Positions 26,956 through 36,080 are shown, numbered from the stretch's first letter. The stretch is DNA of 64,000 bases from Streptomyces ficellus (GCF_009739905.1 NZ_CP034279.1:2728001-2792000), one strand, 5' to 3'. Notes: generated from the sequence alone by a model not told the origin. Numbers and translations are program-made.

Positions 26956-26988
26956 GAGGGCCCGTCGGCATATGCCCGGCGGGCCCTC
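26956..26988. terminator. Terminator after accA2
   Basis: GC-rich hairpin with GAGGGCCCG and CGGGCCCTC arms plus inner pairing around an ATAT centre, 14 bp past the stop. Confidence 0.75.
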
Positions 26989-27065
26989 CGCCATGTCCGC
27001 GATGGCATCCTGGAAGCAGAGTGCGGAGGTATCGGGACGGCGGCGGTACGAGGGAGGACGGCGCG

Positions 27066-27674
27066 ATGGCGACGAGTGCGGCGGCGAGCGGGACGGCGGC
27101 GGACAGGGCGCCGGGCGCCCCACGCCCCATGCGCGCCGACGCCCGGCGCAATTACGAGCGGCTGCTGGGCGAGGCCCGGGTGGCGTTCGCGGAGCACGGC
27201 ACCGACGCGTCGCTGGAGGACATCGCCCGCCGGGCCGGCGTCGGGATCGGCACCCTGTACCGGCACTTCCCGAACCGGCACGCGCTGATGAACGCCGTCT
27301 TCCAGGACGCGCTCCAGAGCCTGCTGGAGCGGTCGCACGAGCTGGCCGGCTCGGGGCAGCCCTGCTCGGCGCTGGTGGAGTGGCTGCGGGCCATCGTCAC
27401 GTACGCGGGCGAGTACCGGGGTCTGGCCCGCGCCCTCATGTCGGCGTCGCACGACACGAGTTCGGCCCTGTCGCAGTGCAGCACCCCGATGCGCGCCGCG
27501 GGCGAGCGGCTGCTGGTCCGCGCCCAGGAGGCGGGCGCGGTGCGGACGGACGTGTCGATCGGCGACCTGATGCAGCTCACCAACGCGATCGCCCTGGCGG
27601 CCGAACAGTCCCCGGACGACCCCGAACTGGCCGACCGCCTGCTGACCCTGACCCTGCGGGGCCTGAGGCCCTGA
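27066..27674 (+). CDS. TetR family transcriptional regulator
   Basis: 202 residues. Helix-turn-helix in DASLEDIARRAGVGIGTLYRHFPNR, followed by a ligand domain with the GLARALMSASHDTSS segment seen in a common actinobacterial TetR subgroup. ATG 27066 follows GGGAGGACG, and earlier in-frame starts lack a site. Convergent with the DeoR-type gene; target unknown. Confidence 0.88.
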   Translation: MATSAAASGTAADRAPGAPRPMRADARRNYERLLGEARVAFAEHGTDASLEDIARRAGVGIGTLYRHFPNRHALMNAVFQDALQSLLERSHELAGSGQPCSALVEWLRAIVTYAGEYRGLARALMSASHDTSSALSQCSTPMRAAGERLLVRAQEAGAVRTDVSIGDLMQLTNAIALAAEQSPDDPELADRLLTLTLRGLRP

Positions 27675-27713
27675 CCCCGCCCGGCTCCCCCGGCGTCCCG
27701 GCGCCCGGGGCGT

Positions 27714-28670
27714 TCAGCGGCGGCGGAGGTCGGCCACCCGTGCGGCGCGCTCCGGGGGCTGGCCGTCGGCCGCGAGGCCGCGGAGCTGGGGGCCGCCCGG
27801 GTGGCGGCCGCGCTGGCCCGGGAGCGGAACGTCCCTGCGGGTCTGCCGGCCGGGCGGCGGGCCGCCCTCCGCCCCGGACGTTCCGGGCGCCGGACCGGCC
27901 ACGGTGATCTGGACGCCCTGGTCGGCCAGCGCCTGGAGCTCGGTCCCGGCCCGGTCGTCGTGGACGGGCGGCTCGTCGGTGACCAGCCGGGTGATCAGGT
28001 CCGTCGGCACGGTCTGGAACATGGTGTCCGTGCCGAGCTTGGTGTGGTCGGCCAGGACGACGACCTCGGCCGCGGCCTGGACCAGCGCCCGGTCGACGCT
28101 CGCCGACAGCATGTTGGACGTGGACAGCCCGCGCTCGGCGGTCAGCCCGCTGCCGGACAGGAACGCCCGGGAGACGCGCAGCCCCTGGAGGGACTGCTCC
28201 GCCCCGCTGCCCACCAGCGCGTAGTTGGAGCCGCGCAGGGTGCCGCCGGTCATGACGACCTCCACCCGGTTGGCGTGGGCGAGCGCCTGGGCGACGAGCA
28301 GCGAGTTGGTGACGACGGTCAGCCCGGGTACGCGGGCCAGCCGGCGGGCCAGCTCCTGCGTGGTCGTACCCGCCCCGACCACGATGGCCTCGCCCTCCTC
28401 CACGAGACCGGCGGCCACGTCGGCGATGGCCGTCTTCTCGGCGGTCGCGAGATGGGATTTCTGCGGGAAGCCGGACTCTCGCGTAAAACCGCCCGGCAGC
28501 ACCGCACCGCCGTGCCGGCGGTCGAGGAGTCCTTCTGCCTCCAGGGCCCGCACGTCACGCCGTACGGTCACTTCGGAGGTCTGGACGACGCGGGCGAGCT
28601 CCCGGAGCGATACCGCCCCGTTGGCGCGCACCATTTCAAGGATCAACTGACGACGTTCTGCAGCGAACAC
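27714..28670 (-). CDS. DeoR family transcriptional regulator
   Basis: 318 residues: DeoR helix-turn-helix (about 5-60, RRQLILEMVRANGAVSLREL then VVQTSEVTVRRDVRALEAEG), then the sugar-phosphate sensing domain with TAEKTAIADVAA, VVGAGTTTQELARRL, TNSLLVAQAL and LADHTKLG. The last ~60 residues are proline/arginine-rich and unlike the family. DeoR proteins respond to sugar phosphates; with deoxyribose/ribose phosphates made by the genes nearby, it is the best local candidate to read the shared palindrome. GTG start. Confidence 0.88.
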   Translation of the reverse strand: MFAAERRQLILEMVRANGAVSLRELARVVQTSEVTVRRDVRALEAEGLLDRRHGGAVLPGGFTRESGFPQKSHLATAEKTAIADVAAGLVEEGEAIVVGAGTTTQELARRLARVPGLTVVTNSLLVAQALAHANRVEVVMTGGTLRGSNYALVGSGAEQSLQGLRVSRAFLSGSGLTAERGLSTSNMLSASVDRALVQAAAEVVVLADHTKLGTDTMFQTVPTDLITRLVTDEPPVHDDRAGTELQALADQGVQITVAGPAPGTSGAEGGPPPGRQTRRDVPLPGQRGRHPGGPQLRGLAADGQPPERAARVADLRRR

Positions 28671-28739
28671 GAAACTGACAGTAACCCCAGCGACCGTTTC
28701 TTTGCAGCGGTATGCGCCTATTAAGGGAAGTTGCGAACA

Positions 28740-28773
28740 GACGGGCCCGCCAAGTGGTATAGGCGGGCCCGTC
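28740..28773. terminator. Terminator after the lpdA-like gene
   Basis: A perfect 12-bp stem (28740-28751 with 28762-28773) with a 10-nt loop lies between the LpdA-type gene and the DeoR gene, both on the minus strand, so the two are separate transcripts. Confidence 0.8.
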
Positions 28774-28848
28774 CGGGAACGTTCCTTGACTGATCGATGT
28801 CCCGACTTGCCGGGGGTTGCCGGGTGTTGTCCACCCGTACCGGGCGCG

Positions 28849-30288
28849 TCAGGCCTCGCCGGTGGTCTTCCGGGTGTGCAACTGCCTGGCCACCTCGGCG
28901 ATCGAGCCCGACAGGGACGGGTACACGGTGAAGGCGTTTGCGATCTGTTCGACCGTCAGGTTGTTGTCGACCGCGATCGAGATGGGGTGGATCAGCTCGC
29001 TGGCCCGGGGCGCGACGACACAGCCGCCGACCACGATGCCGGTGCCCGGACGGCAGAAGATCTTGACGAAGCCGTCCCGGATGCCCTGCATCTTGGCGCG
29101 CGGGTTGCGCAGCAGCGGCAGCTTCACACAGCGCGCGTCGATCTTGCCCGCGTCGACGTCCGCCTGCGTGTAGCCGACCGTGGCGATCTCGGGGTCCGTG
29201 AAGACGTTCGAGGAGACCGTCTTCAGATTGAGCGGCGTCACCGCGTCGCCGAGGAAGTGGTACATCGCGATCCGCCCCTGCATGGCGGCGACCGAGGCGA
29301 GCGCGAAGATCCCGGTCACGTCGCCCGCCGCGTACACGCCCGGCGCCGAGGTGCGCGAGACCTTGTCGGTCCAGACGTGGCCGGAGTCCTTGAGCCGTAC
29401 GCCCGCCTCCTCCAGGCCCATCCCGGCGGTGTTCGGGATCGCGCCGACCGCCATCAGGCAGTGCGTACCGGAGATGACCCGCCCGTCGGCGAGCGTCACC
29501 TCCACGCGGTCCCCGACGCGCTTGGCGGACTGGGCGCGGGAGCGCGCCATGACGTTCATGCCACGGCGCCGGAAGACGTCCTCCAGCACGGCCGCCGCGT
29601 CCGGGTCCTCGCCCGGCAGCACGCGGTCGCGCGACGAGACCAGGGTGACCCGGGAGCCGAGCGCCTGGTAGGCGCCGGCGAACTCGGCACCGGTCACACC
29701 CGAACCGACCACGATGAGCTCCTCGGGGAGCTCCTCCAGGTCGTACACCTGCGTCCAGTTGAGGATGCGCTCGCCGTCCGGGAGGGCGTCGGGGATCTCG
29801 CGCGGGTGGCCGCCTGTCGCGATCAGCACCGCGTCGGCGGTGAGCGTCTCCTCGCTGCCGTCGGCGGCGGTGACGATCACCTGGCGGGAGCCGTCCGTCG
29901 CCTGGCGCCCGTCGAGCCGGCCCCGGCCGCGCAGCACGCGCGCGCCCGCACGCGTGACGGAGGCCGTGATGTCGTGCGACTGGGCGAGCGCCAGCCGCTT
30001 CACGCGCCGGTTGACCTTGCCGAGGTCGACGCCGACGATCCGGGCCGCCTGGTCGATGTGCGGGGTGTCGTCCGCGACGATGATGCCGAGCTCCTCGTGG
30101 GAGGAGTCGAAGGTGGTCATCACCTCGGCCGTGGCGATGAGGGTCTTCGAGGGGACGCAGTCGGTCAGGACGGACGCTCCGCCGAGGCCGTCGGTGTCGA
30201 CGACGGTCACCTCCGCGCCGAGCTGGGCGCCCACCAGGGCCGCCTCGTATCCGCCGGGTCCGCCACCGATGATCACGATCCGGGTCAC
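28849..30288 (-). CDS. LpdA-type NAD(P)H-quinone dehydrogenase
   Basis: A 479-residue flavoprotein disulphide reductase fold: FAD site VIIGGGPGGYEAAL, NAD site VVGSGVTGAEFAGAYQALG, and a C-terminal dimer domain. The redox motif reads GGASVLTDCVPSK: the first of the two active cysteines is serine (S39), only C44 remains. That loss is characteristic of LpdA of Mycobacterium tuberculosis, which reduces quinones, so it is not a lipoamide dehydrogenase. GTG 30288; weak ribosome site. Confidence 0.85.
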   Translation of the reverse strand: MTRIVIIGGGPGGYEAALVGAQLGAEVTVVDTDGLGGASVLTDCVPSKTLIATAEVMTTFDSSHEELGIIVADDTPHIDQAARIVGVDLGKVNRRVKRLALAQSHDITASVTRAGARVLRGRGRLDGRQATDGSRQVIVTAADGSEETLTADAVLIATGGHPREIPDALPDGERILNWTQVYDLEELPEELIVVGSGVTGAEFAGAYQALGSRVTLVSSRDRVLPGEDPDAAAVLEDVFRRRGMNVMARSRAQSAKRVGDRVEVTLADGRVISGTHCLMAVGAIPNTAGMGLEEAGVRLKDSGHVWTDKVSRTSAPGVYAAGDVTGIFALASVAAMQGRIAMYHFLGDAVTPLNLKTVSSNVFTDPEIATVGYTQADVDAGKIDARCVKLPLLRNPRAKMQGIRDGFVKIFCRPGTGIVVGGCVVAPRASELIHPISIAVDNNLTVEQIANAFTVYPSLSGSIAEVARQLHTRKTTGEA

Positions 30289-30427
30289 AGGGGTTACGCC
30301 TCGCGCTCTCGTCACGGCAGGGGTGCAAGTACGTACCCCATTGTCCCGCACGGCTCCGGGTGCTTCCCCCCGGGGCCCTCCATCCGGAAACAGCGCTCAC
30401 CCCCAGCCCTCCCGTACCCTCGGTCCC

Positions 30428-30865
30428 ATGTCGCTCTACGCCGCGTACGCCGGCAACCTCGACGCGCGGCTGATGACCCGCCGCGCCCCGCATTCCCCGC
30501 TGCGCGGTACGGGCTGGCTCAACGGCTGGCGGCTGACGTTCGGCGGCGAGCAGATGGGCTGGGAGGGCGCCCTGGCCACGATCGTGGAGGCGCCGCGCTC
30601 CCAGGTGTTCGTCGCCCTGTACGACATCGCCCCCATGGACGAGGACTCCATGGACCGCTGGGAGGGCGTCGGCCTGGACATCTACCGCCGCATGCGGGTG
30701 CGCGTGCACACCCTGGACGGCGAGGAACCCGCCTGGGTGTACGTCCTCAACGGCTACGAGGGCGGCCTGCCCTCCGCACGCTACCTGGGCGAGATCGCGG
30801 ACGCGGCGGAGTCGGCGGGCGCCCCGCACGACTACGTGATGGAGCTGCGCAAGCGCCCCTGCTGA
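30428..30865 (+). CDS. Gamma-glutamylcyclotransferase-like protein
   Basis: 145 residues with the cyclotransferase entry motif YAAYAGNLD, the GGEQMGWEGALATIVEA core and the ALYDIAPMDEDSMDRWEG stretch bearing the acidic catalytic residue, ending with SARYLGEIADAAESAG. Probably releases 5-oxoproline from gamma-glutamyl compounds. ATG 30428. Confidence 0.8.
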   Translation: MSLYAAYAGNLDARLMTRRAPHSPLRGTGWLNGWRLTFGGEQMGWEGALATIVEAPRSQVFVALYDIAPMDEDSMDRWEGVGLDIYRRMRVRVHTLDGEEPAWVYVLNGYEGGLPSARYLGEIADAAESAGAPHDYVMELRKRPC

Positions 30866-30892
30866 ACCCCGCGGGCGGCCCCCTTCCCGGGC

Positions 30893-30912
30893 CCTTGTCG
30901 GAAACGACAAGG
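30893..30912. terminator. Hairpin with GAAA tetraloop after the cyclotransferase gene
   Basis: A perfect 8-bp stem CCTTGTCG/CGACAAGG closed by GAAA, 28 bp after the stop codon and upstream of the purine nucleoside phosphorylase promoter. It is a terminator candidate; an operator role is also possible. Confidence 0.6.
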
Positions 30913-30942
30913 CAACGATCCCCGGTCCGTGGGCTTCGTCAT

Positions 30943-30954
30943 CTACGCGCGTAG
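30943..30954. promoter_or_regulatory. Nucleoside-regulon palindrome 1 (purine nucleoside phosphorylase)
   Basis: Exact CTACGCGCGTAG, a perfect palindrome. A -10-like TACGCT follows at 30967-30972, so the site covers the -35 region of the promoter for the phosphorylase gene at 31069. Confidence 0.75.
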
Positions 30955-31068
30955 GCAATCTCGGGCTACGCTCTTGTGCGTACTGCATTTTTTCCGGGGC
31001 CGGCCCCCGGACCCCCGGTCCACGGACACGGCCCGGGGCGACTGTTACTTCGCGAGGCGAGAGACTCT

Positions 31069-31893
31069 GTGAACGCAACTGCCACCCCGGACCACCTCCA
31101 GGGCGACCCCTACGCCGCCGCCGCCGACGCCGCCGCGCGCCTGCGCGAGCTGACCGGCGCCGAGACCCACGACGTCGCCCTGGTCATGGGCTCCGGCTGG
31201 GCGCCGGCCGTCGACGCCCTCGGTGCCCCCGACGCCGAGTTCCCGGTCACCGAGCTCCCCGGCTTCCCCCCGCCGGTCGTCGAGGGCCACGGCGGCAAGA
31301 TCCGCTCGTACAGCATCGGCGACAAGCGCGCGCTGGTCTTCCTCGGCCGTACGCACTACTACGAGGGCCGCGGCGTCGCCGCCGTCGCCCACGGTGTGCG
31401 CACCGCCGTCGCCGCGGGCTGCAAGACGGTCGTGCTGACCAACGGCTGCGGCGGCCTGCGCGAGGGCATGCGCCCCGGCCAGCCGGTCCTGATCAGCGAC
31501 CACCTCAACCTGACGGCCGCCTCGCCGATCGTCGGTGCGAACTTCGTGGACCTCACCGACCTGTACTCGCCGCGCCTGCGCGCGCTGTGCAAGGAGGTCG
31601 ACGAGACCCTCGAGGAGGGCGTGTACGTCCAGTTCCCCGGCCCGCACTACGAGACCCCGGCCGAGATCAACATGGTCCGCGTCCTCGGCGGCGACCTGGT
31701 CGGCATGTCGACCGTCCTCGAGGCCATCGCGGCCCGTGAGGCGGGCGCGGAGGTCCTCGGCATCTCCCTGGTCACCAACCTCGCGGCGGGGCTCTCGGGC
31801 GAGCCGCTGAACCACGAGGAGGTCCTCCAGGCGGGCCGCGACTCCGCCGCGCGCATGGGCGAGCTGCTGACGCGGGTGCTGTCCCGCATCTGA
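31069..31893 (+). CDS. punA: Purine nucleoside phosphorylase (trimeric type)
   Basis: Splits inosine/guanosine and their deoxy forms to base plus (deoxy)ribose-1-phosphate. The 274 residues carry the trimeric PNP pattern: [13 protein letters not shown], the phosphate site in [25 protein letters not shown], and the purine site [13 protein letters not shown] and [14 protein letters not shown] 31069 follows GCGAGGCGAGAG. Its product feeds the mutase gene downstream. Confidence 0.92.
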   Translation: MNATATPDHLQGDPYAAAADAAARLRELTGAETHDVALVMGSGWAPAVDALGAPDAEFPVTELPGFPPPVVEGHGGKIRSYSIGDKRALVFLGRTHYYEGRGVAAVAHGVRTAVAAGCKTVVLTNGCGGLREGMRPGQPVLISDHLNLTAASPIVGANFVDLTDLYSPRLRALCKEVDETLEEGVYVQFPGPHYETPAEINMVRVLGGDLVGMSTVLEAIAAREAGAEVLGISLVTNLAAGLSGEPLNHEEVLQAGRDSAARMGELLTRVLSRI

Positions 31894-32018
31894 CGGCACC
31901 CGGGCGTGTCCCGGCTCGCACCGGTGGCCCGTCCGGGCACGGTGGGCGTCGGGGCCACTCCGGGCGGGCCGGGTCTGGGGTGCTTCCCACCCGCGTGAGG
32001 GTGACGGGGTCGCAGGCG

Positions 32019-32066
32019 GGGGGTGCTCGGACGTAAGACGAGCGAAGCGAGAGTCCGAGCACCCCC
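32019..32066. repeat. Long perfect inverted repeat between pnp and the mutase gene
   Basis: 14-bp arms (32019-32032 with 32053-32066) around a 20-nt loop rich in purines (GAGCGAAGCGAG). I recall near-identical GCTCGGAC...GAGCGAAGCGAG...GTCCGAGC hairpins scattered in other Streptomyces genomes. It may be a dispersed palindromic element as well as a transcript-stabilising hairpin or terminator in the operon. Confidence 0.65.
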
Positions 32067-32145
32067 GGCCGGAGGCCCTGGCGCCCGCCACCGCACCACC
32101 GGCGCTCGCCATGCTCCACCAACGACTTCCAGGAAGGCAGACACC

Positions 32146-33783
32146 GTGCAGAACCTCATCGCGCAGGCGGAGGCGTGGCTCGCCGAGGACCCGGACCGCG
32201 AGACGCGCGACGAGCTCGCGGCGCTCATCGAGGCGCGGGACCTCGACGAGCTGGCCGTCCGGTTCGGCGGCACGCTCCAGTTCGGCACCGCCGGGCTGCG
32301 CGGCGAGCTGGGGGCCGGGCCGATGCGGATGAACCGGTCCGTGGTCATCCGGGCGGCCGCCGGGCTCGCCGCGTACCTCAAGGACGAGGGTCACGCCGGT
32401 GGCCTCGTCGTCATCGGGTACGACGCCCGCTACAAGTCGGCCGACTTCGCCCGCGACACCGCCGCCGTGATGGTCGGCGCCGGGCTGCGCGCCGCGATCC
32501 TGCCGCGCCCGCTGCCGACGCCCGTCCTGGCGTACGCCATAAGGCACCTGGGCGCCGTCGCCGGTGTGGAGGTGACCGCGAGCCACAATCCGCCGCGTGA
32601 CAACGGCTACAAGGTGTACCTGGGCGACGGCTCGCAGATCGTGCCGCCCGCCGACACCGGGATCGCCGCGGAGATCGCCGCGATCACGAGCCTGAACGAC
32701 GTGCCGCGTGCCGAGGACGGCTGGGAGACCCTCGGGGACGAGGTTCTGGAGGCCTATCTGGCGCGTACGGACGCCGTGCTGACCGCCGGGTCCCCGCGGA
32801 CCGCGAACGTCGTCTACACGGCCATGCACGGCGTCGGCAAGGACGTCGTCCTCGCGGCCTGGGAGCGCGCCGGGTTCCCCGCGCCGGTCCTGGTGGCGGA
32901 GCAGGCGGAGCCGGACCCGGCGTTCCCGACGGTGGCGTTCCCCAACCCGGAGGAGCCGGGCGCGATGGACCTGGCCTTCGCCAGGGCGCGTGAGGTCCGG
33001 CCGGACATCGTCATCGCCAACGACCCGGACGCCGACCGCTGCGCCGTCGCCGTCCCGCACGAGGGCGACTGGCGCATGCTGCGCGGAGACGAGGTCGGCG
33101 CGCTGCTCGCCGCCCACCTGGTCCGCAAGGGCGTCACCGGCACGTTCGCCGAGTCGATCGTGTCGTCCAGCCTGCTGGGCCGGATCGCGGACGCGGCGGG
33201 GCTGCCGTACGAGGAGACGCTGACCGGCTTCAAGTGGATCGCCCGCGTCGAGGGCCTGGCCTACGGGTACGAGGAGGCGCTCGGCTACTGCGTCGACCCG
33301 GGCGGGGTGCGCGACAAGGACGGCATCACGGCCGCGCTGCTGGTGGCCGAGCTGGCCTCGGAGCTGAAGGAGGAGGGCCGTACGCTCTCCGACCTGCTGG
33401 ACGACCTGGCGGTCGCGCACGGCCTGCACGCCACGGACCAGCTGTCGGTCCGCGTGGAGGACCTGACCGTCATCGCGAACGCCATGAGCCGCCTGCGCGA
33501 GCAGCCGCCGGCCGCGCTGGCCGGGCTGGAGGTGACGTCGGCCGAAGACCTCACCAAGGGGACCGACAAGCTGCCGCCGACGGACGGCCTGCGGTACCAC
33601 CTGGGCGGCGCGTTCACCGCGCGGGTCATCGTCCGTCCCAGTGGCACCGAGCCCAAGTTGAAGTGCTACCTGGAGGTCGTGGTCCCGGTCTCCGGCGCCG
33701 CCGAGCTGGCCGCTGCCCGTGCGAAGGGCGACGAGGTCCTGGCCGCGATCAAGCGGGACCTGGCGGCGGCCGCCGGCATCTAG
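32146..33783 (+). CDS. Phosphohexomutase superfamily enzyme, PGM2-like (probable phosphopentomutase)
   Basis: 545 residues of the alpha-D-phosphohexomutase family: entry motif FGTAGLRGELGAG (45-57), catalytic serine in TASHNPP (S146), metal loop DPDADR, sugar loop, and final phosphate loop RPSGTEPK. The FGTAGLRG start is that of the PGM2 subgroup, whose human member prefers ribose-1- and deoxyribose-1-phosphate. Lying between a nucleoside phosphorylase and deoC, it is likely to link them; it is usually labelled phosphomannomutase. GTG start with AGGAAGG. Confidence 0.85.
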   Translation: MQNLIAQAEAWLAEDPDRETRDELAALIEARDLDELAVRFGGTLQFGTAGLRGELGAGPMRMNRSVVIRAAAGLAAYLKDEGHAGGLVVIGYDARYKSADFARDTAAVMVGAGLRAAILPRPLPTPVLAYAIRHLGAVAGVEVTASHNPPRDNGYKVYLGDGSQIVPPADTGIAAEIAAITSLNDVPRAEDGWETLGDEVLEAYLARTDAVLTAGSPRTANVVYTAMHGVGKDVVLAAWERAGFPAPVLVAEQAEPDPAFPTVAFPNPEEPGAMDLAFARAREVRPDIVIANDPDADRCAVAVPHEGDWRMLRGDEVGALLAAHLVRKGVTGTFAESIVSSSLLGRIADAAGLPYEETLTGFKWIARVEGLAYGYEEALGYCVDPGGVRDKDGITAALLVAELASELKEEGRTLSDLLDDLAVAHGLHATDQLSVRVEDLTVIANAMSRLREQPPAALAGLEVTSAEDLTKGTDKLPPTDGLRYHLGGAFTARVIVRPSGTEPKLKCYLEVVVPVSGAAELAAARAKGDEVLAAIKRDLAAAAGI

Positions 33784-33930
33784 AGGGCCGCCGGCTTCCG
33801 GGCGGCGCCACCCGCGCACGCACCCGTTCGGGTGGTTCTCGCCGGGTGCTTGACGCAGGGTCCCGGTACGCGGAGGGGTCACCGAGCAGGGTGACCCCCG
33901 GTACCGAAGCCGAGCCCCTGGAGCGCCACC

Positions 33931-35124
33931 GTGCCGCCGTCGGTGATCACCCCGCGCCCGACCGTCCCCGCGTCGCGCCGGCCCCCGTCCCCGGCGGGCG
34001 GGGGCGGCGTACGGGCCAGGACCGCCCGTTCGCTGCGGTACGCCGCTCCGGCGCTGCTCGGGTACCTGGCGGTCCGGCTCCTCGGGCTGCTGGTCCTGGC
34101 GCGCTGGGCGCACCTGAAGCACCACGGAGTGTGGCCGGTGCTGGCCTCCTCCTGGGACTCGAACTGGTACCTGGGCATCGCCGACCACGGCTACCAGGAC
34201 CGTCTCGGCACCGCCTACGACTCCAACAACCTGGCGTTCTTCCCGCTCTACCCGGTGCTGATCAAGGCGGTCGCGGGCGTCACGCCCGGCTCGCGCGCGT
34301 CGGTGGCGCTCGCCCTGGCGGTGGTCTTCTCGCTGGCCGCCGCGTGGGGCGTCTTCGCGGTCGGCGACCGGCTGTACGGGCGCCGGGCGGGCACGGTGCT
34401 GACGGTGCTGTGGGGTGCGCTGCCGGTCGGGGTCGTGCAGTGGATGGCGTACACGGAGTCGCTGTTCACGGCGCTCGCCGCGTGGGCGCTGTACGCGGTG
34501 CTGACCGGCCGCTGGTACGCGGCGGCCGCCCTGACCGTGCTGGCCGGGCTGGCCCGCCCGACCGGGATCGCCCTGGCGGTGGCCGTGGCGGTGGCCGGTC
34601 TCGCGGCGGCGGCCCGCACGCGCGCGTGGCCGCCGTTCACCGCGGCGGTGACCGCCCCGCTCGGCTGGCTGGGATTCGTGGCGTGGGTGGGGGCCCGGGT
34701 GGGCCGCTGGGACGGCTACTTCGCCGTGCAGCGGCTGTGGCGCAACACCTGGGACGGGGGCGCGGACACCCTCAGGGAGATGCGCGAGCTGCTGGCGTAC
34801 GACCGGACGCCCCAGCTGTTCCTGGTGGCCGTGTCGGCGGTGCTGGTGGCCTCGGTGGCCCTGTACGCGCTGTGCCTGGCCGACCGGCAGCCGCTGCCGC
34901 TGCTGGTCTTCTGCGGGGTGCTGCTGCTGGTGGTCCTGGGCAGCGGCGGGGTGTACTTCCCGCGCGCCCGCTTCCTGCTGCCCGCCTTTCCGCTCCTGCT
35001 GCCGCTCGCGGTGGCGGTCGGCCGGGCGCGGCTGCCCGTGGCGGGGCTGGTGCTGGGCGGGGCGGTGCTGTCGTCGGCGTGGCTGGGCGGCTACATGCTG
35101 CTGGTGTGGCCGGGGCCGCCGTGA
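33931..35124 (+). CDS. PIG-V-like mannosyltransferase, polytopic membrane protein
   Basis: 397 residues with about nine TM helices after a basic proline-rich start. The first periplasmic loop holds SSWDSNWYLGIADHGY with the acidic residue typical of GT-C enzymes, followed by FFPLYPVLIKA, a pattern of PIG-V/GPI mannosyltransferase 2-like proteins of actinobacteria. They use lipid-linked sugars to decorate surface glycans or proteins. GTG start; not linked by function to the neighbouring nucleoside genes. Confidence 0.75.
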   Translation: MPPSVITPRPTVPASRRPPSPAGGGGVRARTARSLRYAAPALLGYLAVRLLGLLVLARWAHLKHHGVWPVLASSWDSNWYLGIADHGYQDRLGTAYDSNNLAFFPLYPVLIKAVAGVTPGSRASVALALAVVFSLAAAWGVFAVGDRLYGRRAGTVLTVLWGALPVGVVQWMAYTESLFTALAAWALYAVLTGRWYAAAALTVLAGLARPTGIALAVAVAVAGLAAAARTRAWPPFTAAVTAPLGWLGFVAWVGARVGRWDGYFAVQRLWRNTWDGGADTLREMRELLAYDRTPQLFLVAVSAVLVASVALYALCLADRQPLPLLVFCGVLLLVVLGSGGVYFPRARFLLPAFPLLLPLAVAVGRARLPVAGLVLGGAVLSSAWLGGYMLLVWPGPP

Positions 35125-35166
35125 GCACGCGTACCGCGGCCGGAACTCGTCGCGCCGGACGCGCCC

Positions 35167-35757
35167 TCAGACGGCCAGGAGGACCACGAGCAGGGCCAGA
35201 CCGGTGACCGCGGGGGCGATGATCTCGAAGGCCCAGCGGACGTGCGGGTCGCCCTGCGCGGTGGGCCGTGACGCTCCCCGCTCGGCCAGCTCGCGCAGGT
35301 CGGCGACGGTCTGGTCGGCACCGGCGCCCGCGGCGGCGTCGGGTCCTGCGCCGGCCGCCGCGCGGTCCTGGCGGCGCGTCGCCTTCTTCCGCTCCCGCAG
35401 CGAGACGGGCACGGCCCACAGCTGGTAGACGGTGCCGGCGCGGGTGATGACCTCGCTGGAGTACCCGGCGCGGACGTCCGCGACCGCCGCCCAGGGCAGG
35501 GTGATGGTGCGGAAGGGGTTGCGTACGCGCAGCCGGTCGTCGCCCGCGTACACCACGGGCCGGAAGGTGAACGCGACGATCAGCGGCACCACGAGCAGCA
35601 GGCCCGCGGCGGCGATCCAGCGCACCCGGCCTTCGCCGGTCACCAGGGCGTCGCCACCGATCCAGGCGGCGAAGCCGATCAGCAGGAGCCCGCCCACGAT
35701 GCCCGCGGTCGAGCGGAAGGACCGGTCGGCGTACTGGGGCTCTCGGGGCGTCGTCAT
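35167..35757 (-). CDS. Bacterial PH domain membrane protein
   Basis: 196 residues: two N-terminal TM helices (about 17-35 and 45-63), then a PH-like domain (VVYAGDDRLRVRNPFRTITLPWAAVADVRAGYSSEVIT), an alanine-rich linker and a final TM helix. Common in Streptomyces; function unknown. Confidence 0.75.
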   Translation of the reverse strand: MTTPREPQYADRSFRSTAGIVGGLLLIGFAAWIGGDALVTGEGRVRWIAAAGLLLVVPLIVAFTFRPVVYAGDDRLRVRNPFRTITLPWAAVADVRAGYSSEVITRAGTVYQLWAVPVSLRERKKATRRQDRAAAGAGPDAAAGAGADQTVADLRELAERGASRPTAQGDPHVRWAFEIIAPAVTGLALLVVLLAV

Positions 35758-36067
35758 GCGGCCGATTCTGCCTCACGGCCCGGGGTCCGACACGGGGAGA
35801 CCGGCGCCCTCCGCGTCACCGCCGGGCCGCGGGCTGCCGGGAACGGGTGCGGCGGGCCGCCGCGAGGGGTGTGCGCGGCGGCCCGCCGGGTGTCGTGCCC
35901 GCTCGGGTCGGTCTCGGGTCGGTGAGGTGGGGCGGGCTGCGCGGTCCACGTTATGGATCGTGTGTGGGGGAGCCGTCCGTTCCGTGTCACATGCCCGTGA
36001 CGGACCTCACGCCACCGTGGCCACCAGCGGTTTTCCACAGGCTTGCGATCCGGGGCTGTACAGGCAG

Positions 36068-36079
36068 CTACGCGCGTAG
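36068..36079. promoter_or_regulatory. Nucleoside-regulon palindrome 2 (deoC)
   Basis: Exact CTACGCGCGTAG ending one base before the -10 TATGCT (36081-36086). Bound protein would cover the core promoter. Confidence 0.8.
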
Positions 36080-36080
36080 A

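Noticed and set aside
31045..34188. 1047-residue minus-strand open frame
   Set aside because: It runs antisense to the phosphorylase and mutase genes, has Arg/Gly-rich composition and no domain; shadow.
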